Of a DNA stretch of 64,000 nucleotides, positions 45,130-53,665 are shown piece by piece (positions within the stretch are counted from its first letter, which is position 1; the number at the start of each line of letters is the position of its first letter). The stretch spans positions 1-64,000 of the forward strand of contig NZ_JAPFPY010000020.1 of the NCBI RefSeq assembly GCF_026240945.1. Direction: 5' to 3'. The stretch comes from Mycolicibacterium sp. J2 (GTDB taxonomy: Bacteria; Actinomycetota; Actinomycetes; Mycobacteriales; Mycobacteriaceae). A program made the translations under genes and the position numbers. A model generated the notes under the pieces. It was not told where the DNA came from. It did no database searches and worked only from the letters and a program-made list of their open reading frames with translations.

Positions 45130-46110
45130 GTGAGCCACGACTGGACCGACAACCCAAAAAACCTGATGCTCTTCTCGGGCCGGGCTCATCCCGAGCTTGC
45201 TGAGCAGGTGGCCAAGGAACTCGATGTTCCGGTCACCGCGCAGACGGCCCGCGACTTCGCCAACGGCGAGATCTTCGTCCGCTTCGACGAGTCGGTGCGC
45301 GGTTGCGACGCCTTCGTCCTGCAGAGCCATCCCGCGCCGCTGAACCAGTGGCTGATGGAACAGCTGATCATGATCGACGCGCTCAAGCGCGGCAGCGCCA
45401 AGCGGATCACCGCCATCCTGCCGTTCTATCCGTACGCGCGGCAGGACAAGAAGCACCGCGGTCGCGAGCCCATCTCCGCGCGGCTGGTCGCCGACCTGTA
45501 CAAGACCGCGGGCGCGGACCGCATCGTCACGGTGGACCTGCACACCGACCAGATCCAGGGTTTCTTCGACGGCCCGGTGGACCACATGCGCGCCCAGTCG
45601 CTGCTGTGCGGCTACATCGCCGAGAAGTACGCCGATGCCGACAAGGTCGTCGTCTCCCCCGATTCGGGCCGGGTGCGGGTCGCCGAGAAGTGGGCCGACT
45701 CGCTGGGCGGTGTGCCGCTGGCCTTCATCCACAAGACCCGCGACCCGCTGGTGCCCAACCAGGTGAAGTCCAACCGCGTCGTCGGTGACGTCAAGGGCAA
45801 GACCTGCATCCTGACCGACGACATGATCGACACCGGCGGCACCATCGCCGGTGCGGTGAAGCTGCTCAAGCAGGACGGTGCCGAGGACGTGATCATCGCC
45901 GCCACCCACGGGGTGTTGTCCGATCCCGCCGCGCAGCGGCTGGCCGACTCGGGTGCCCGCGAGGTGATCGTCACCAATACGCTGCCGATCGGCGAGGACA
46001 AGCAGTTCCCGCAGCTGACCGTGCTGTCCATCGCGCCACTGCTGGCCAGCACGATCCGCGCGGTGTTCGACAATGGTTCGGTGACAAGCCTTTTCGACGG
46101 CTCCGCGTAA
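45130..46110 (+). CDS. prs: Ribose-phosphate pyrophosphokinase
   Basis: This 326-residue PRPP synthase makes 5-phosphoribosyl-1-pyrophosphate from ribose-5-phosphate and ATP. That product feeds nucleotide, His and Trp synthesis and, in mycobacteria, the arabinose donor DPA. Signatures: YARQDKKHRGREPISARLVA (about residue 97), VDLHTDQIQGFF, and the PRPP-binding loop CILTDDMIDTGGTIAGA (about 230). The start is GTG, 89 bases after glmU. Confidence 0.97.
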   Translation: MSHDWTDNPKNLMLFSGRAHPELAEQVAKELDVPVTAQTARDFANGEIFVRFDESVRGCDAFVLQSHPAPLNQWLMEQLIMIDALKRGSAKRITAILPFYPYARQDKKHRGREPISARLVADLYKTAGADRIVTVDLHTDQIQGFFDGPVDHMRAQSLLCGYIAEKYADADKVVVSPDSGRVRVAEKWADSLGGVPLAFIHKTRDPLVPNQVKSNRVVGDVKGKTCILTDDMIDTGGTIAGAVKLLKQDGAEDVIIAATHGVLSDPAAQRLADSGAREVIVTNTLPIGEDKQFPQLTVLSIAPLLASTIRAVFDNGSVTSLFDGSA

Positions 46111-46144
46111 CCGCGAGCGTTCGCCCGAGGAGTAGTTTTCAGTT

Positions 46145-46486
46145 ATGGCGGCCCGCATCTTCCACAACCCCAAATGCTCGACGTCCCGTAAGACGCTGGA
46201 GCTGTTGCGGGACAACGGGATCGAACCGGAGATCGTGCTGTATCTGAAGACGCCGCCGACCCGTGCCGAGCTGGCGGCATTGATCGCCGACGCGGGTATC
46301 CCGGTGCGCGAGGCGGTGCGCAAGCGCGAATCGCTGTACACCGAACTGGGCCTGGCCGACGCCTCGGATGACGAGTTGCTCGACGCGATGGCGCAGCACC
46401 CGATCCTCATCGAGCGCCCGCTGGTGGTGACCGACAAGGGCACCCGGTTGGCCCGGCCCATCGATCGGGTTCGCGAGATTCTGTGA
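46145..46486 (+). CDS. arsC: ArsC/Spx-family arsenate reductase-like protein
   Basis: This 113-residue thioredoxin-fold protein of the glutaredoxin-dependent ArsC family has the active cysteine in NPKCSTSRKTLELL (residue 10) and the arsenate-binding arginine region ILIERPLVVTDKGTRLARP (about 87). A true arsenic role is uncertain, since no other ars genes are near; the family also includes proteins of unknown redox role. It is translationally coupled to lpqT (GTGA overlap). Confidence 0.85.
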   Translation: MAARIFHNPKCSTSRKTLELLRDNGIEPEIVLYLKTPPTRAELAALIADAGIPVREAVRKRESLYTELGLADASDDELLDAMAQHPILIERPLVVTDKGTRLARPIDRVREIL

Positions 46487-47142
46487 GGCGCGCGGTTTGG
46501 CTGGCGGCGGTTGCCGTCCTGCTCGCGGGCTGCGGCGACGACGTCCCGGACTATCAGTCGCTGTTGACCACCACCACGACGACGACCAGCGCCGCACCCG
46601 GCGCCCAAAAGCCCGTGCCGATCTCGCAGTACCTGGAAAGCGTCGGGGTCACCGGCGACCCCGTCGCCCCGGAGAAACTCACCGATCTGACCGTCGAACT
46701 GCCGCGGCCGGCCGGGTGGCAGGCCTACAGCAACATCAACCTGTCACCGGGGACGCGGGTGATCGCCAAGGGCGACACCTACCCGACCGCGATGCTCATG
46801 GTGTTCAAGCTGACCGGCAATTTCGACATCGCCGAGGCCCTCAAACACGCCGATGCCGACGCCGATCTGTCGCAGAACTTCACCAAACTCAACGGCTCCG
46901 ACGAGAACTTCCGCGGCTTCCCGTCGTCGATGATCGAGGGCACCTATGACCTCAACGGGCGGCGAATGCAGAGCTACAACCGCATCATCTTCCCGACCGG
47001 GACACCGCCCAAGACCCCGCCAGGGGCGCCCGGCCAGCGCTATCTGGTGCAGCTGACCATCACCAGCTATGCCGAGGAGGCCCAAAAACAGGGCAAGGAC
47101 ATCGAGGGCATCATCTCGGGGTTCAAGGTCGCGGCCAAGTAA
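46483..47142 (+). CDS. lpqT: Lipoprotein LpqT
   Basis: This 219-residue LpqN/LpqT-family lipoprotein has lipobox VLLAGCGDD (cysteine about residue 13), a Thr-rich linker, then the family domain (LTDLTVELPRPAGWQAYSNI about residue 63, SMIEGTYDLNGRRMQSYNRI, VQLTITSYAEEAQKQGKDIE). Function unknown; LpqN relatives interact with cell-envelope factors. The GTG overlaps the arsC-like stop. Rv1016c equivalent in the same glmU-prs-lpqT-rplY-pth order. Confidence 0.9.
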   Translation: MRRAVWLAAVAVLLAGCGDDVPDYQSLLTTTTTTTSAAPGAQKPVPISQYLESVGVTGDPVAPEKLTDLTVELPRPAGWQAYSNINLSPGTRVIAKGDTYPTAMLMVFKLTGNFDIAEALKHADADADLSQNFTKLNGSDENFRGFPSSMIEGTYDLNGRRMQSYNRIIFPTGTPPKTPPGAPGQRYLVQLTITSYAEEAQKQGKDIEGIISGFKVAAK

Positions 47143-47192
47143 GGCGCGGCGGGCAGGAGCGAAGCGACCCGGGGATTGGCTACGCTCCGACC

Positions 47193-48056
47193 ATGAGTTG
47201 GACCGCCGCAGATCTGCCGTCCTTCACCGGGCGTCGCGTCATCGTCACCGGGGCCAATAGCGGCCTGGGCCTGGTCACCGCCCGCGAGCTGGCCCGGGTG
47301 GGGGCGTCGGTCACGCTGGCGGTGCGCAATCTGGACAAGGGCAACGCCGCCGCCGCGCAGATGTCGGGCGATGTCACGGTGCGCAAGCTGGACCTGCAAA
47401 GCCTGGCCTCGATCCGGGAGTTCGCGGCGGGTGTGGACGGCGTCGACGTGCTGGTGAACAACGCCGGCATCATGGCGGTGCCGTACGCGTTGACCGTCGA
47501 CGGATTCGAGAGCCAGATCGGCACCAATCACCTCGGTCATTTCGCGCTGACCAATCTGCTACTGCCCAAGATCACCGACCGCGTCGTGACGGTGGCGTCG
47601 CTGATGCACCTGATCGGGTGGATCGACCTCAAGGATCTGAACTGGCGCTCGCGCCCCTACCTGGCCTGGCCGGCCTACGGCCAGTCCAAGCTGGCCAACC
47701 TGCTGTTCACCAGCGCGCTGCAGCGCCGGCTCACCGCGGCCGGTTCACCGGTCCGGGCCATCGCCGCCCACCCCGGGTACTCGGCCACCAACCTGCAGGG
47801 CCAGACCGGTCACCCGATCGGCACCAAGGTGTGGCTGGCGGCCAACAAGGTCGCCACCGACGCCGATTTCGGGGCGAGGCAGACGTTGTACGCGGTCTCC
47901 CAGGACGTGCCGGGTGACAGTTTCATCGGGCCGCGGTTCGGGATGCGCGGCCCGACCGGTCCGGGACCGCGCAGCCCGTTGGCTCGCTCGGCTCGTACCG
48001 CCGAACGGCTGTGGGAGCTGTCCGCGCAGCTCACGGGCACTGAATTTCAGATCTGA
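47193..48056 (+). CDS. Short-chain dehydrogenase/reductase
   Basis: This 287-residue NAD(P)-dependent oxidoreductase of the retinol-dehydrogenase-like SDR group has the cofactor motif VTGANSGLGLVTARELARVG (about residue 13), DVLVNNAGIMAVPYALTVDG, and the catalytic YGQSKLANLLFT (Tyr-x3-Lys, about 163). The substrate is unknown. It sits between lpqT and rplY on the same strand with its own 50-base leader. Confidence 0.92.
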   Translation: MSWTAADLPSFTGRRVIVTGANSGLGLVTARELARVGASVTLAVRNLDKGNAAAAQMSGDVTVRKLDLQSLASIREFAAGVDGVDVLVNNAGIMAVPYALTVDGFESQIGTNHLGHFALTNLLLPKITDRVVTVASLMHLIGWIDLKDLNWRSRPYLAWPAYGQSKLANLLFTSALQRRLTAAGSPVRAIAAHPGYSATNLQGQTGHPIGTKVWLAANKVATDADFGARQTLYAVSQDVPGDSFIGPRFGMRGPTGPGPRSPLARSARTAERLWELSAQLTGTEFQI

Positions 48057-48174
48057 GGGCGACGTCGGCTACCCTTGCTGACGTCACGGCGAGGGTGGTC
48101 TACCACCGTTATCGACGGGAATCCATTCTGTTGGTCCCTGGCCGTGTGTGAACCGGTTACAGGAGGAACAACAC

Positions 48175-48816
48175 ATGGCCAAGAATGCGGCCCCCAACAA
48201 GCTGACCGCCGACGTGCGTACCCGCACCGGTAAGGGTGCCTCGCGCCAGGCCCGCCGTGACGGCAAGGTCCCCACCGTGCTGTACGGCCACGGCACCGAG
48301 CCCCAGCACCTGGAGCTCAATGCTCGCGATTTCGCCGCTGTGCTGCGGCACTCGGGCACCAACGCCGTCCTGACCCTCGATATCGCGGGCAAGGAGCAGT
48401 TGGCGCTGACCAAGGCTGTCGTCACCCACCCGATCAAGCGCAACATCGTGCACGCCGACCTGCTGGTCGTGAAGCGCGGCGAGAAGGTGACCGTCGATGT
48501 CACCGTCGTCGTCGAGGGCGACGCCGCCCCGGGCACGCTGGTGACCCAGGAGGCCAACACCATCCAGATCGAGGCCGAGGCGCTGTCGATCCCCGAGCAG
48601 GTCACCGTGTCGGTCGAGGGCGCCGAGGCCGGCACCCAGATCACCGCCGGCCAGCTCGAGCTGCCGGCGGGTGTCACGCTCGTCGTCGACGCGGACACCT
48701 TGGTGGTCAACGTCGTCGAGGCCCCGAGCGCCGAGGATCTGGACGCCGAGGGTGCGGGCGAGGCCGGCGAGGCTGCCGCCGAGGAGCCCGCCGCCGAAGC
48801 CGAGTCCGCCGAATAA
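48175..48816 (+). CDS. rplY: Ribosomal protein bL25 (Ctc/TL5 form)
   Basis: This 213-residue general-stress form of ribosomal protein L25 binds 5S rRNA. The N-terminal 5S-binding domain has [20 protein letters not shown] and VLYGHGTEP (about residues 12-45). The TL5 C-terminal beta domain follows ([20 protein letters not shown]). A Glu/Ala-rich tail ends the protein. CAGGAGGAAC precedes the ATG at 48175. The 118-base leader contains a GGTGGTCTACCACC hairpin. Confidence 0.96.
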   Translation: MAKNAAPNKLTADVRTRTGKGASRQARRDGKVPTVLYGHGTEPQHLELNARDFAAVLRHSGTNAVLTLDIAGKEQLALTKAVVTHPIKRNIVHADLLVVKRGEKVTVDVTVVVEGDAAPGTLVTQEANTIQIEAEALSIPEQVTVSVEGAEAGTQITAGQLELPAGVTLVVDADTLVVNVVEAPSAEDLDAEGAGEAGEAAAEEPAAEAESAE

Positions 48817-48817
48817 T

Positions 48818-49393
48818 TTGGCCGAGCCGTTACTGGTGGTTGGGCTCGGTAACCCCGGGCCCAACTACGCCAAGACCCGGCACAATCTCGGCTTCATGGT
48901 GGCCGACATCCTGGCCGGTCGCATCGGCTCAAGTTTCAAGGTGCACAAGCGCTCCGGCGCTGAGGTCACCACGGGCCGGCTGGGAGGCCGGTCCGTGGTG
49001 CTTGCCAAGCCCCGGGTGTACATGAACGAATCCGGCCGCCAGGTCGGACCGTTGGCCAAGTTCTACTCCGTGCCGCCCGCCGACGTCGTGGTGCTGCACG
49101 ACGAGCTGGATATCGACTTCGGCCGGATCCGACTCAAACTGGGCGGCGGTGAAGGCGGCCACAACGGGCTGCGCTCGGTGGCGGCTGCCCTGGGCACCAA
49201 GGATTTTCAGCGGGTGCGCATCGGCGTAGGCCGCCCACCCGGACGCAAGGACCCCGCCGCCTTCGTGCTGGAGACCTTCAATTCCGTTGAACGGCCCGAG
49301 GTTCCGCTGTTGTGTGAGAACGCGGCCGACGCCACGGAACTGCTGCTGCAGGTCGGCCTGGAGGCCGCCCAGAACACCGTGCACGCCTGGTAG
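48818..49393 (+). CDS. pth: Peptidyl-tRNA hydrolase
   Basis: This 191-residue enzyme recycles peptidyl-tRNA released from ribosomes. Motifs: [22 protein letters not shown] with catalytic His (about residue 22), [14 protein letters not shown], and [20 protein letters not shown] then GHNGLRS. The apparent start is TTG at 48818, one base after the rplY stop; this matches the usual N-terminus [11 protein letters not shown], and no ATG or GTG fits. Coupling to rplY is likely. Its stop abuts the convergent ABC permease stop. Confidence 0.95.
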   Translation: MAEPLLVVGLGNPGPNYAKTRHNLGFMVADILAGRIGSSFKVHKRSGAEVTTGRLGGRSVVLAKPRVYMNESGRQVGPLAKFYSVPPADVVVLHDELDIDFGRIRLKLGGGEGGHNGLRSVAAALGTKDFQRVRIGVGRPPGRKDPAAFVLETFNSVERPEVPLLCENAADATELLLQVGLEAAQNTVHAW

Positions 49394-50233
49394 TCAGTCC
49401 GTCGTGCGCCGGGCGTAGGCCCGCAGCGCGAACGGCGCCAACACCGCGGTCATCGCCAGTGACCACGCGATCGTGGCCAGTATGGGGTGGTGCAACGGTA
49501 GCTGCGCATCGGGTGGGGCCGCCGGACCGTTGCCCCACAGCTCGCGCATCGCCTGCGCCAGTGAGGACACCGGATTCCATTCCGCGGCCACCCGCAACCA
49601 TCGCGGCATCGGCTCGGTCGGTGCGAAAGTGTTGGCCAGGAAGGTGATCGGGAACAGTACGGTGAACATCACGCCGTTGACCGCCTCGACCGAGCGCATC
49701 AGCGAACCGACCAGGATGCCGAACCAGATCATCCCGAACCCGAACACCAGGATCAGCGCGAACGCCAGCACGGCCTCGGCCACGCTGCCGCGGATCCGCC
49801 AGCCGATACACAACCCGGTGATCGCCATGACCACGATCCCGATACACGAGTGCAGCAGGCTGGCCACGCTGCGGCCGATGAGCACGGCCGACCGGCGGAT
49901 GGGCAGCGAGCGGAACCGGTCGATGATGCCCTTCTCGACGTCGGCGGTGATGCCGGAGGCGACGACGAAGGCAGTGAACACGATGGTCTGGGCCTGGATA
50001 CCCGGCAGCAGGAATTCCCGGTAGGACGCACCACCCCTGGTGGCGATCGAGGCCCCGAACACGAACGCGAACAGCAACACGAACATGATCGGCTGGACCG
50101 TGACATCGCTGAGCATCTCGGGCATGCGTTTGGTGTGGATCATATTGCGTTTCACCATGATCCACGACTGTTGGGCGATGTTGGTGGGCCGTATCACCGG
50201 CTGCGCGGTGATCTGCTCCGACACGGCGGTCAC
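49394..50233 (-). CDS. ABC-2 type permease, DrrB-like
   Basis: This 279-residue exporter permease has six membrane segments. The ABC-2 domain includes FLLPGIQAQTIVFTAFVVAS (about residue 75), the EKGIIDRFRSLPI coupling motif (about 100) and NTFAPTEPMPRWLRVAAEWN (about 215). It pairs with the ATPase upstream to export a drug- or lipid-like compound. Its GTG overlaps the ATPase stop (GTGA at 50230-50233). Confidence 0.92.
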   Translation of the reverse strand: MTAVSEQITAQPVIRPTNIAQQSWIMVKRNMIHTKRMPEMLSDVTVQPIMFVLLFAFVFGASIATRGGASYREFLLPGIQAQTIVFTAFVVASGITADVEKGIIDRFRSLPIRRSAVLIGRSVASLLHSCIGIVVMAITGLCIGWRIRGSVAEAVLAFALILVFGFGMIWFGILVGSLMRSVEAVNGVMFTVLFPITFLANTFAPTEPMPRWLRVAAEWNPVSSLAQAMRELWGNGPAAPPDAQLPLHHPILATIAWSLAMTAVLAPFALRAYARRTTD

Positions 50234-51219
50234 GCGTCTACCTCCTCGGTGTTCTCGGCGCGGTGCCCGGTGAGCGACAGGAACACGTCGTCCAGGCTGG
50301 GCCGGGACAGCCCGATATCGTCAACCTCGATGGCGTTGTCCTGCAACCAGTTCGCCACCCGGGTCAGTTCGGCGATGCCGTCGGCCGCCGCGGTGAGCTG
50401 CCGGGCGCCGACGTCGACGTGCACCTCGGCCCCGGACCGGCTCAGGAGTTCGCGGGCCGCGGGCAGGTCGGCCGCGTGTGACACCGTCACCACCAGGCTG
50501 GCATTGCCGGCCTGCTGCTTGAGTTGCAGCGGTGTGCCTTTGGCGATGATCCGGCCGTGGTCGATGACGACGATATCGTCGGCGAGCTGGTCGGCCTCTT
50601 CCAGATACTGCGTGGTGAGCAGCACCGTGGTGCCGCCGGCCACGAGGTCACGCAGCACCTCCCACAAGTCGCTGCGGCTGCGCGGGTCCAGCCCGGTGGT
50701 GGGTTCGTCCAGGAACAGCACGGGCGGGGCGGCGATCAGACTGACGGCCAGGTCGAGCCGTCGGCGCATCCCGCCGGAGTACGCACGCACCGGGCGGTCG
50801 GCGGCATCCACCAGATCGAACTGCTCGAGCAGCCGGTCCCCCAGTTGTTTGAGCTGCCCGCGGCCGATCCCGTAGAGGCCGCCGATCATCCGGATGTTCT
50901 CCCGGCCGGTGAGCAGTTCGTCGACGGTCGCGGCCTGCCCCGTCAGTCCCATGTTGCGGCGCACCATATCGGGCTGTGTCCGCACGTCGTAGCCCGCAAC
51001 GCGCGCGGTGCCGCTGGTGGGTTCCGACAGCGTGGTCATCATCCGCACCGTGGTGGTCTTACCGGCACCGTTGGGACCCAGTAGGCCCAGCACCGCGCCC
51101 TGCGGGACGGTGAAGCTCACCCCGTCGACCGCCCGGTTCGCACCGAAATCCTTGACGAGGTCGATCGCCTCGATGGCCGGCGTATCGCCGTTGCTCGTCG
51201 CTTCGCTCGCCCTGGCCAT
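50230..51219 (-). CDS. ABC transporter ATPase, DrrA-like
   Basis: This 329-residue ATPase drives the adjacent permease. Walker A is LLGPNGAGKTTTVRMM (about residue 42), the signature is YSGGMRRRLDLAVSL (about 142), and Walker B is PPVLFLDEPTTGLDP (about 162). The C-terminal domain (PSLDDVFLSLTGHRAEN) is typical of daunorubicin-resistance DrrA proteins. The ATG at 51219 is used; ten upstream residues are not conserved. Substrate unknown. Confidence 0.94.
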   Translation of the reverse strand: MARASEATSNGDTPAIEAIDLVKDFGANRAVDGVSFTVPQGAVLGLLGPNGAGKTTTVRMMTTLSEPTSGTARVAGYDVRTQPDMVRRNMGLTGQAATVDELLTGRENIRMIGGLYGIGRGQLKQLGDRLLEQFDLVDAADRPVRAYSGGMRRRLDLAVSLIAAPPVLFLDEPTTGLDPRSRSDLWEVLRDLVAGGTTVLLTTQYLEEADQLADDIVVIDHGRIIAKGTPLQLKQQAGNASLVVTVSHAADLPAARELLSRSGAEVHVDVGARQLTAAADGIAELTRVANWLQDNAIEVDDIGLSRPSLDDVFLSLTGHRAENTEEVDA

Positions 51220-51347
51220 AACTCCAACCGTAGCGACGTACCCCGACAACCCACCAACGTTTTTCCGGCGTCAAGATTGCCGCCCATCCCGTAAAGATTC
51301 CGTTCACGGCGCCGACGCGGCCCCGGCTACCGCGTAGACCGGTAACC

Positions 51348-51839
51348 ATGAGCACCGCCACCCAGACCACCCGTTGGCATCGCCTGATCGACGGCGATCG
51401 CACCTGGGGGTCGTTGCACATCTCCGCCACCCGTTACGGCGCCACCCGGTATCGACTGGTGGTGTTTCCCCCGGGACTGTCCACCGAGCAGCGCCGCCTG
51501 CTGCGAATCTGGCGAGCCTGGCCCACGTGGGGCATGGCGGTGTGGCTGATCCTGGAGGTGGCGCTGTTGCCGACCTTGGGAGCCGTTGCGGCGCTGACAC
51601 TTTCCACGTTCGCCGTGGTGTCGGCGGGTGCGGTGTCGATGGCGTGCGTCGACCAGTTCCGGCGCGAGGTCCGCACCCTGACGGTGCTGCGGATGACCGG
51701 CGTGAACGACCGCGAGTCGGCCGACATCTTCACCGAACTGAAACGGCACGCCACTGCGCTCGCCCTGGCCGACCGACATCTCACCGGCGCCGACCACGAG
51801 GCCGCGGTGTGGCGCGTCTACGAGCGGATGGCGGCCTGA
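51348..51839 (+). CDS. DUF6611-like membrane protein
   Basis: This 163-residue mycobacterial protein begins with a tryptophan-containing cytoplasmic segment (RWHRLIDGDRTWGSLHISAT). Two helices follow (WGMAVWLILEVALLPTLGAV and LTLSTFAVVSAGAVSMACV, about residues 61-100), then a charged helical tail. I recall this as the DUF6611 family, function unknown. It is divergent from the ABC exporter and overlaps the convergent DUF998 gene by 22 bases. Confidence 0.7.
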   Translation: MSTATQTTRWHRLIDGDRTWGSLHISATRYGATRYRLVVFPPGLSTEQRRLLRIWRAWPTWGMAVWLILEVALLPTLGAVAALTLSTFAVVSAGAVSMACVDQFRREVRTLTVLRMTGVNDRESADIFTELKRHATALALADRHLTGADHEAAVWRVYERMAA

Positions 51840-52471
51840 GGGGCACTGCGGATCAACCACACCGCAAGCGCGAGAACCGCGGCAACCTCGAACCCGGCGA
51901 TACCCCGTTCGACCAGTCCGAGCGGGATGATCCGCCACCAGGACCGCTCGGTTACCGCGCCCACCCCGATCGCCCCGAACAGCACGCCGAGCCATCCGAT
52001 CGACCCCCACGCCAGCCAGCGCGCGGTCCGCGCCCAGACCTCGCGGCCGCGGGCGATCACCAACACGGCCACCGGCAGTGCGACGAACGCCAGCAGCGTC
52101 GCGACCCGGTGCACGGTACCGCTGGCGCTGGGTCCGACCGCCCAGTTGTGTTTGGGGAAGGCCACCACGCCGAGCAACCCGATCACCCAGAGCGTCAGCA
52201 GCACCGAACCCGGTGAGCGCAAGGTCAGCCGGCCGGCCTGGATCAGCCCGGCCAGCAACACCACCGATCCGGCCGCCAGTGCCAGCACTGCCGTCACGAA
52301 AAGCCAACCGCCGGTGGTGAACACGTATTCGGAGATGGTCGCGCGACGCAACGTCCGGCCGCGCAGCGGTTGGCCGCCGAGCACGGCGTCGAGCGCCAGC
52401 ACGGTCAGCAGGGAGGTGGCTGCGCCCACCGCCGCAATCCAGCCGAAAAGCACGTGCAGACGCCGGTTCAT
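51818..52471 (-). CDS. DUF998 family membrane protein
   Basis: This 217-residue protein has about six membrane segments in the DUF998 pattern. The family stretch PKHNWAVGPSASGTVHRVAT (about residue 105) contains conserved His and Asn. Function unknown. It lies 16 bases after the iron-sulfur gene on the same strand, so the two may be cotranscribed. Confidence 0.8.
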   Translation of the reverse strand: MNRRLHVLFGWIAAVGAATSLLTVLALDAVLGGQPLRGRTLRRATISEYVFTTGGWLFVTAVLALAAGSVVLLAGLIQAGRLTLRSPGSVLLTLWVIGLLGVVAFPKHNWAVGPSASGTVHRVATLLAFVALPVAVLVIARGREVWARTARWLAWGSIGWLGVLFGAIGVGAVTERSWWRIIPLGLVERGIAGFEVAAVLALAVWLIRSAPQAAIRS

Positions 52472-52487
52472 CGAACCAGCCTACTGA

Positions 52488-53522
52488 TCAGCGCCCTCGG
52501 ATTCCGCTGTCGACCACCTTCACCGTCTTGTGCGGATACCTCTTCTCGGCATGCGCCTTGGCCGCCGAGTTCGGTAGCACGTACAGCGTCTCCCTCTTCT
52601 CCTGCAACGGTTTGAGCACGAGGTCCATGAATCCCTTGCGGTCGTCGAGGTACGGCTCGATCACGTCCTCCCCGGCCGGACACACCGCCAGGCAGTAGGC
52701 CGCCTTGTAGTTGGCCTTGAACGACAGGCTCTGCCACATCGAGGCGTTCTCCGAATCGGTGACCCTGGACCGGAAGTCCTCCCCGTCGGTGCTGTCGGCG
52801 ATGGTCTGCACCCAGTCGGTGAACCCGCCCATGAATTCCCGGTAGTTGTGCACCGAGCAGGCCATGAAGTCGAACTCGCCATCCTTGCCGATGGCGCCGA
52901 CCGGGCAGGCCGCCACGCACAGCTTGCATTCCAGACAGGGCGAATAGTCCAGTGGGGCACCGTATTCGGAGATCGGCGCACCGACGAGCAGGGTGCCCAG
53001 GATGATGAAGTTGCCGAACTTGGGATGGATGACGTTGCGGTGGATACCCATGACGCCCAGACCCGCCGCGACCGCCACCGGCTTGTGCGCGATCACCCAG
53101 ATGCGACCGGGGAACTTGTCCATCTCCATGGGGAATGTCGCCGACGGGTTGATGACGCGATAACCGGTGCCCTCCAGCGTGCGGGTGATGCGGTGCGCGG
53201 CCTCGTTGATGATCTCGCCGGTGCGGTGGAACTCCTGGTTGGCCACGCTGCGCTCCGACGAGCGGACGTTGTCCCGGTTCATCTTCACCACCAGCGAGAT
53301 ATAGCTGCGCACCCCGGGCAGCGCGGTCTCGGCATGCTCGCGTTCCGACGCCAGGGCGGGGTCGTCGAAGGAGGCGAACGCGACATCGTCGGCACCGGCA
53401 TCCAGACAGATCTGCCGCAGCCAGTCCGCGTCGATCACCGGTGGCGCCGCGACGCGGGCTCTGGCGCGCACCGCCTGCACCGTGGGGTGGTCGGCGAGGC
53501 GTGCGGGGAGTTTGTCCGTCAT
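52488..53522 (-). CDS. Iron-sulfur protein with two [4Fe-4S] sites, QueG-like fold
   Basis: This 344-residue cytoplasmic protein resembles the epoxyqueuosine reductase/reductive dehalogenase-type double-cluster family. Cluster motifs are CLECKLCVAACPVGAIG (about residue 206), then CSVHNY and YCLAVCPAGEDV (about 286). The N-terminal part (ADDVAFASFDDPAL, ALPGVRSYISLVVKM) matches cobalamin-binding relatives. No other queuosine genes are near, so a different substrate is likely. I favour the ATG at 53522, 7 bases after a TATACT box that lies in a palindrome, giving a leaderless mRNA; an ATG at 53540 is the alternative. Confidence 0.75.
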   Translation of the reverse strand: MTDKLPARLADHPTVQAVRARARVAAPPVIDADWLRQICLDAGADDVAFASFDDPALASEREHAETALPGVRSYISLVVKMNRDNVRSSERSVANQEFHRTGEIINEAAHRITRTLEGTGYRVINPSATFPMEMDKFPGRIWVIAHKPVAVAAGLGVMGIHRNVIHPKFGNFIILGTLLVGAPISEYGAPLDYSPCLECKLCVAACPVGAIGKDGEFDFMACSVHNYREFMGGFTDWVQTIADSTDGEDFRSRVTDSENASMWQSLSFKANYKAAYCLAVCPAGEDVIEPYLDDRKGFMDLVLKPLQEKRETLYVLPNSAAKAHAEKRYPHKTVKVVDSGIRGR

Positions 53523-53526
53523 CCCT

Positions 53527-53550
53527 CTGAGTATAGACATATATACTCAG
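53527..53550. promoter_or_regulatory. 9-6-9 palindromic operator over a leaderless promoter
   Basis: CTGAGTATA-gacata-TATACTCAG is a perfect inverted repeat with 9-base arms. Read on the minus strand its inner arm gives TATACT, and the ATG of the iron-sulfur gene follows after 7 bases. A protein bound here would cover the -10 box and block transcription. No regulator is adjacent. Confidence 0.55.
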
Positions 53551-53665
53551 CTGCAGCGCTCGTTTCCGACGAAGTGGTCGACGACCCGGCCGCCGGACTG
53601 CCGGAACGTCAGAAACGTCGAGGCGCCGCTACCTCAAGCAGCGACGCCTCGACGTGTGCCAAGAA

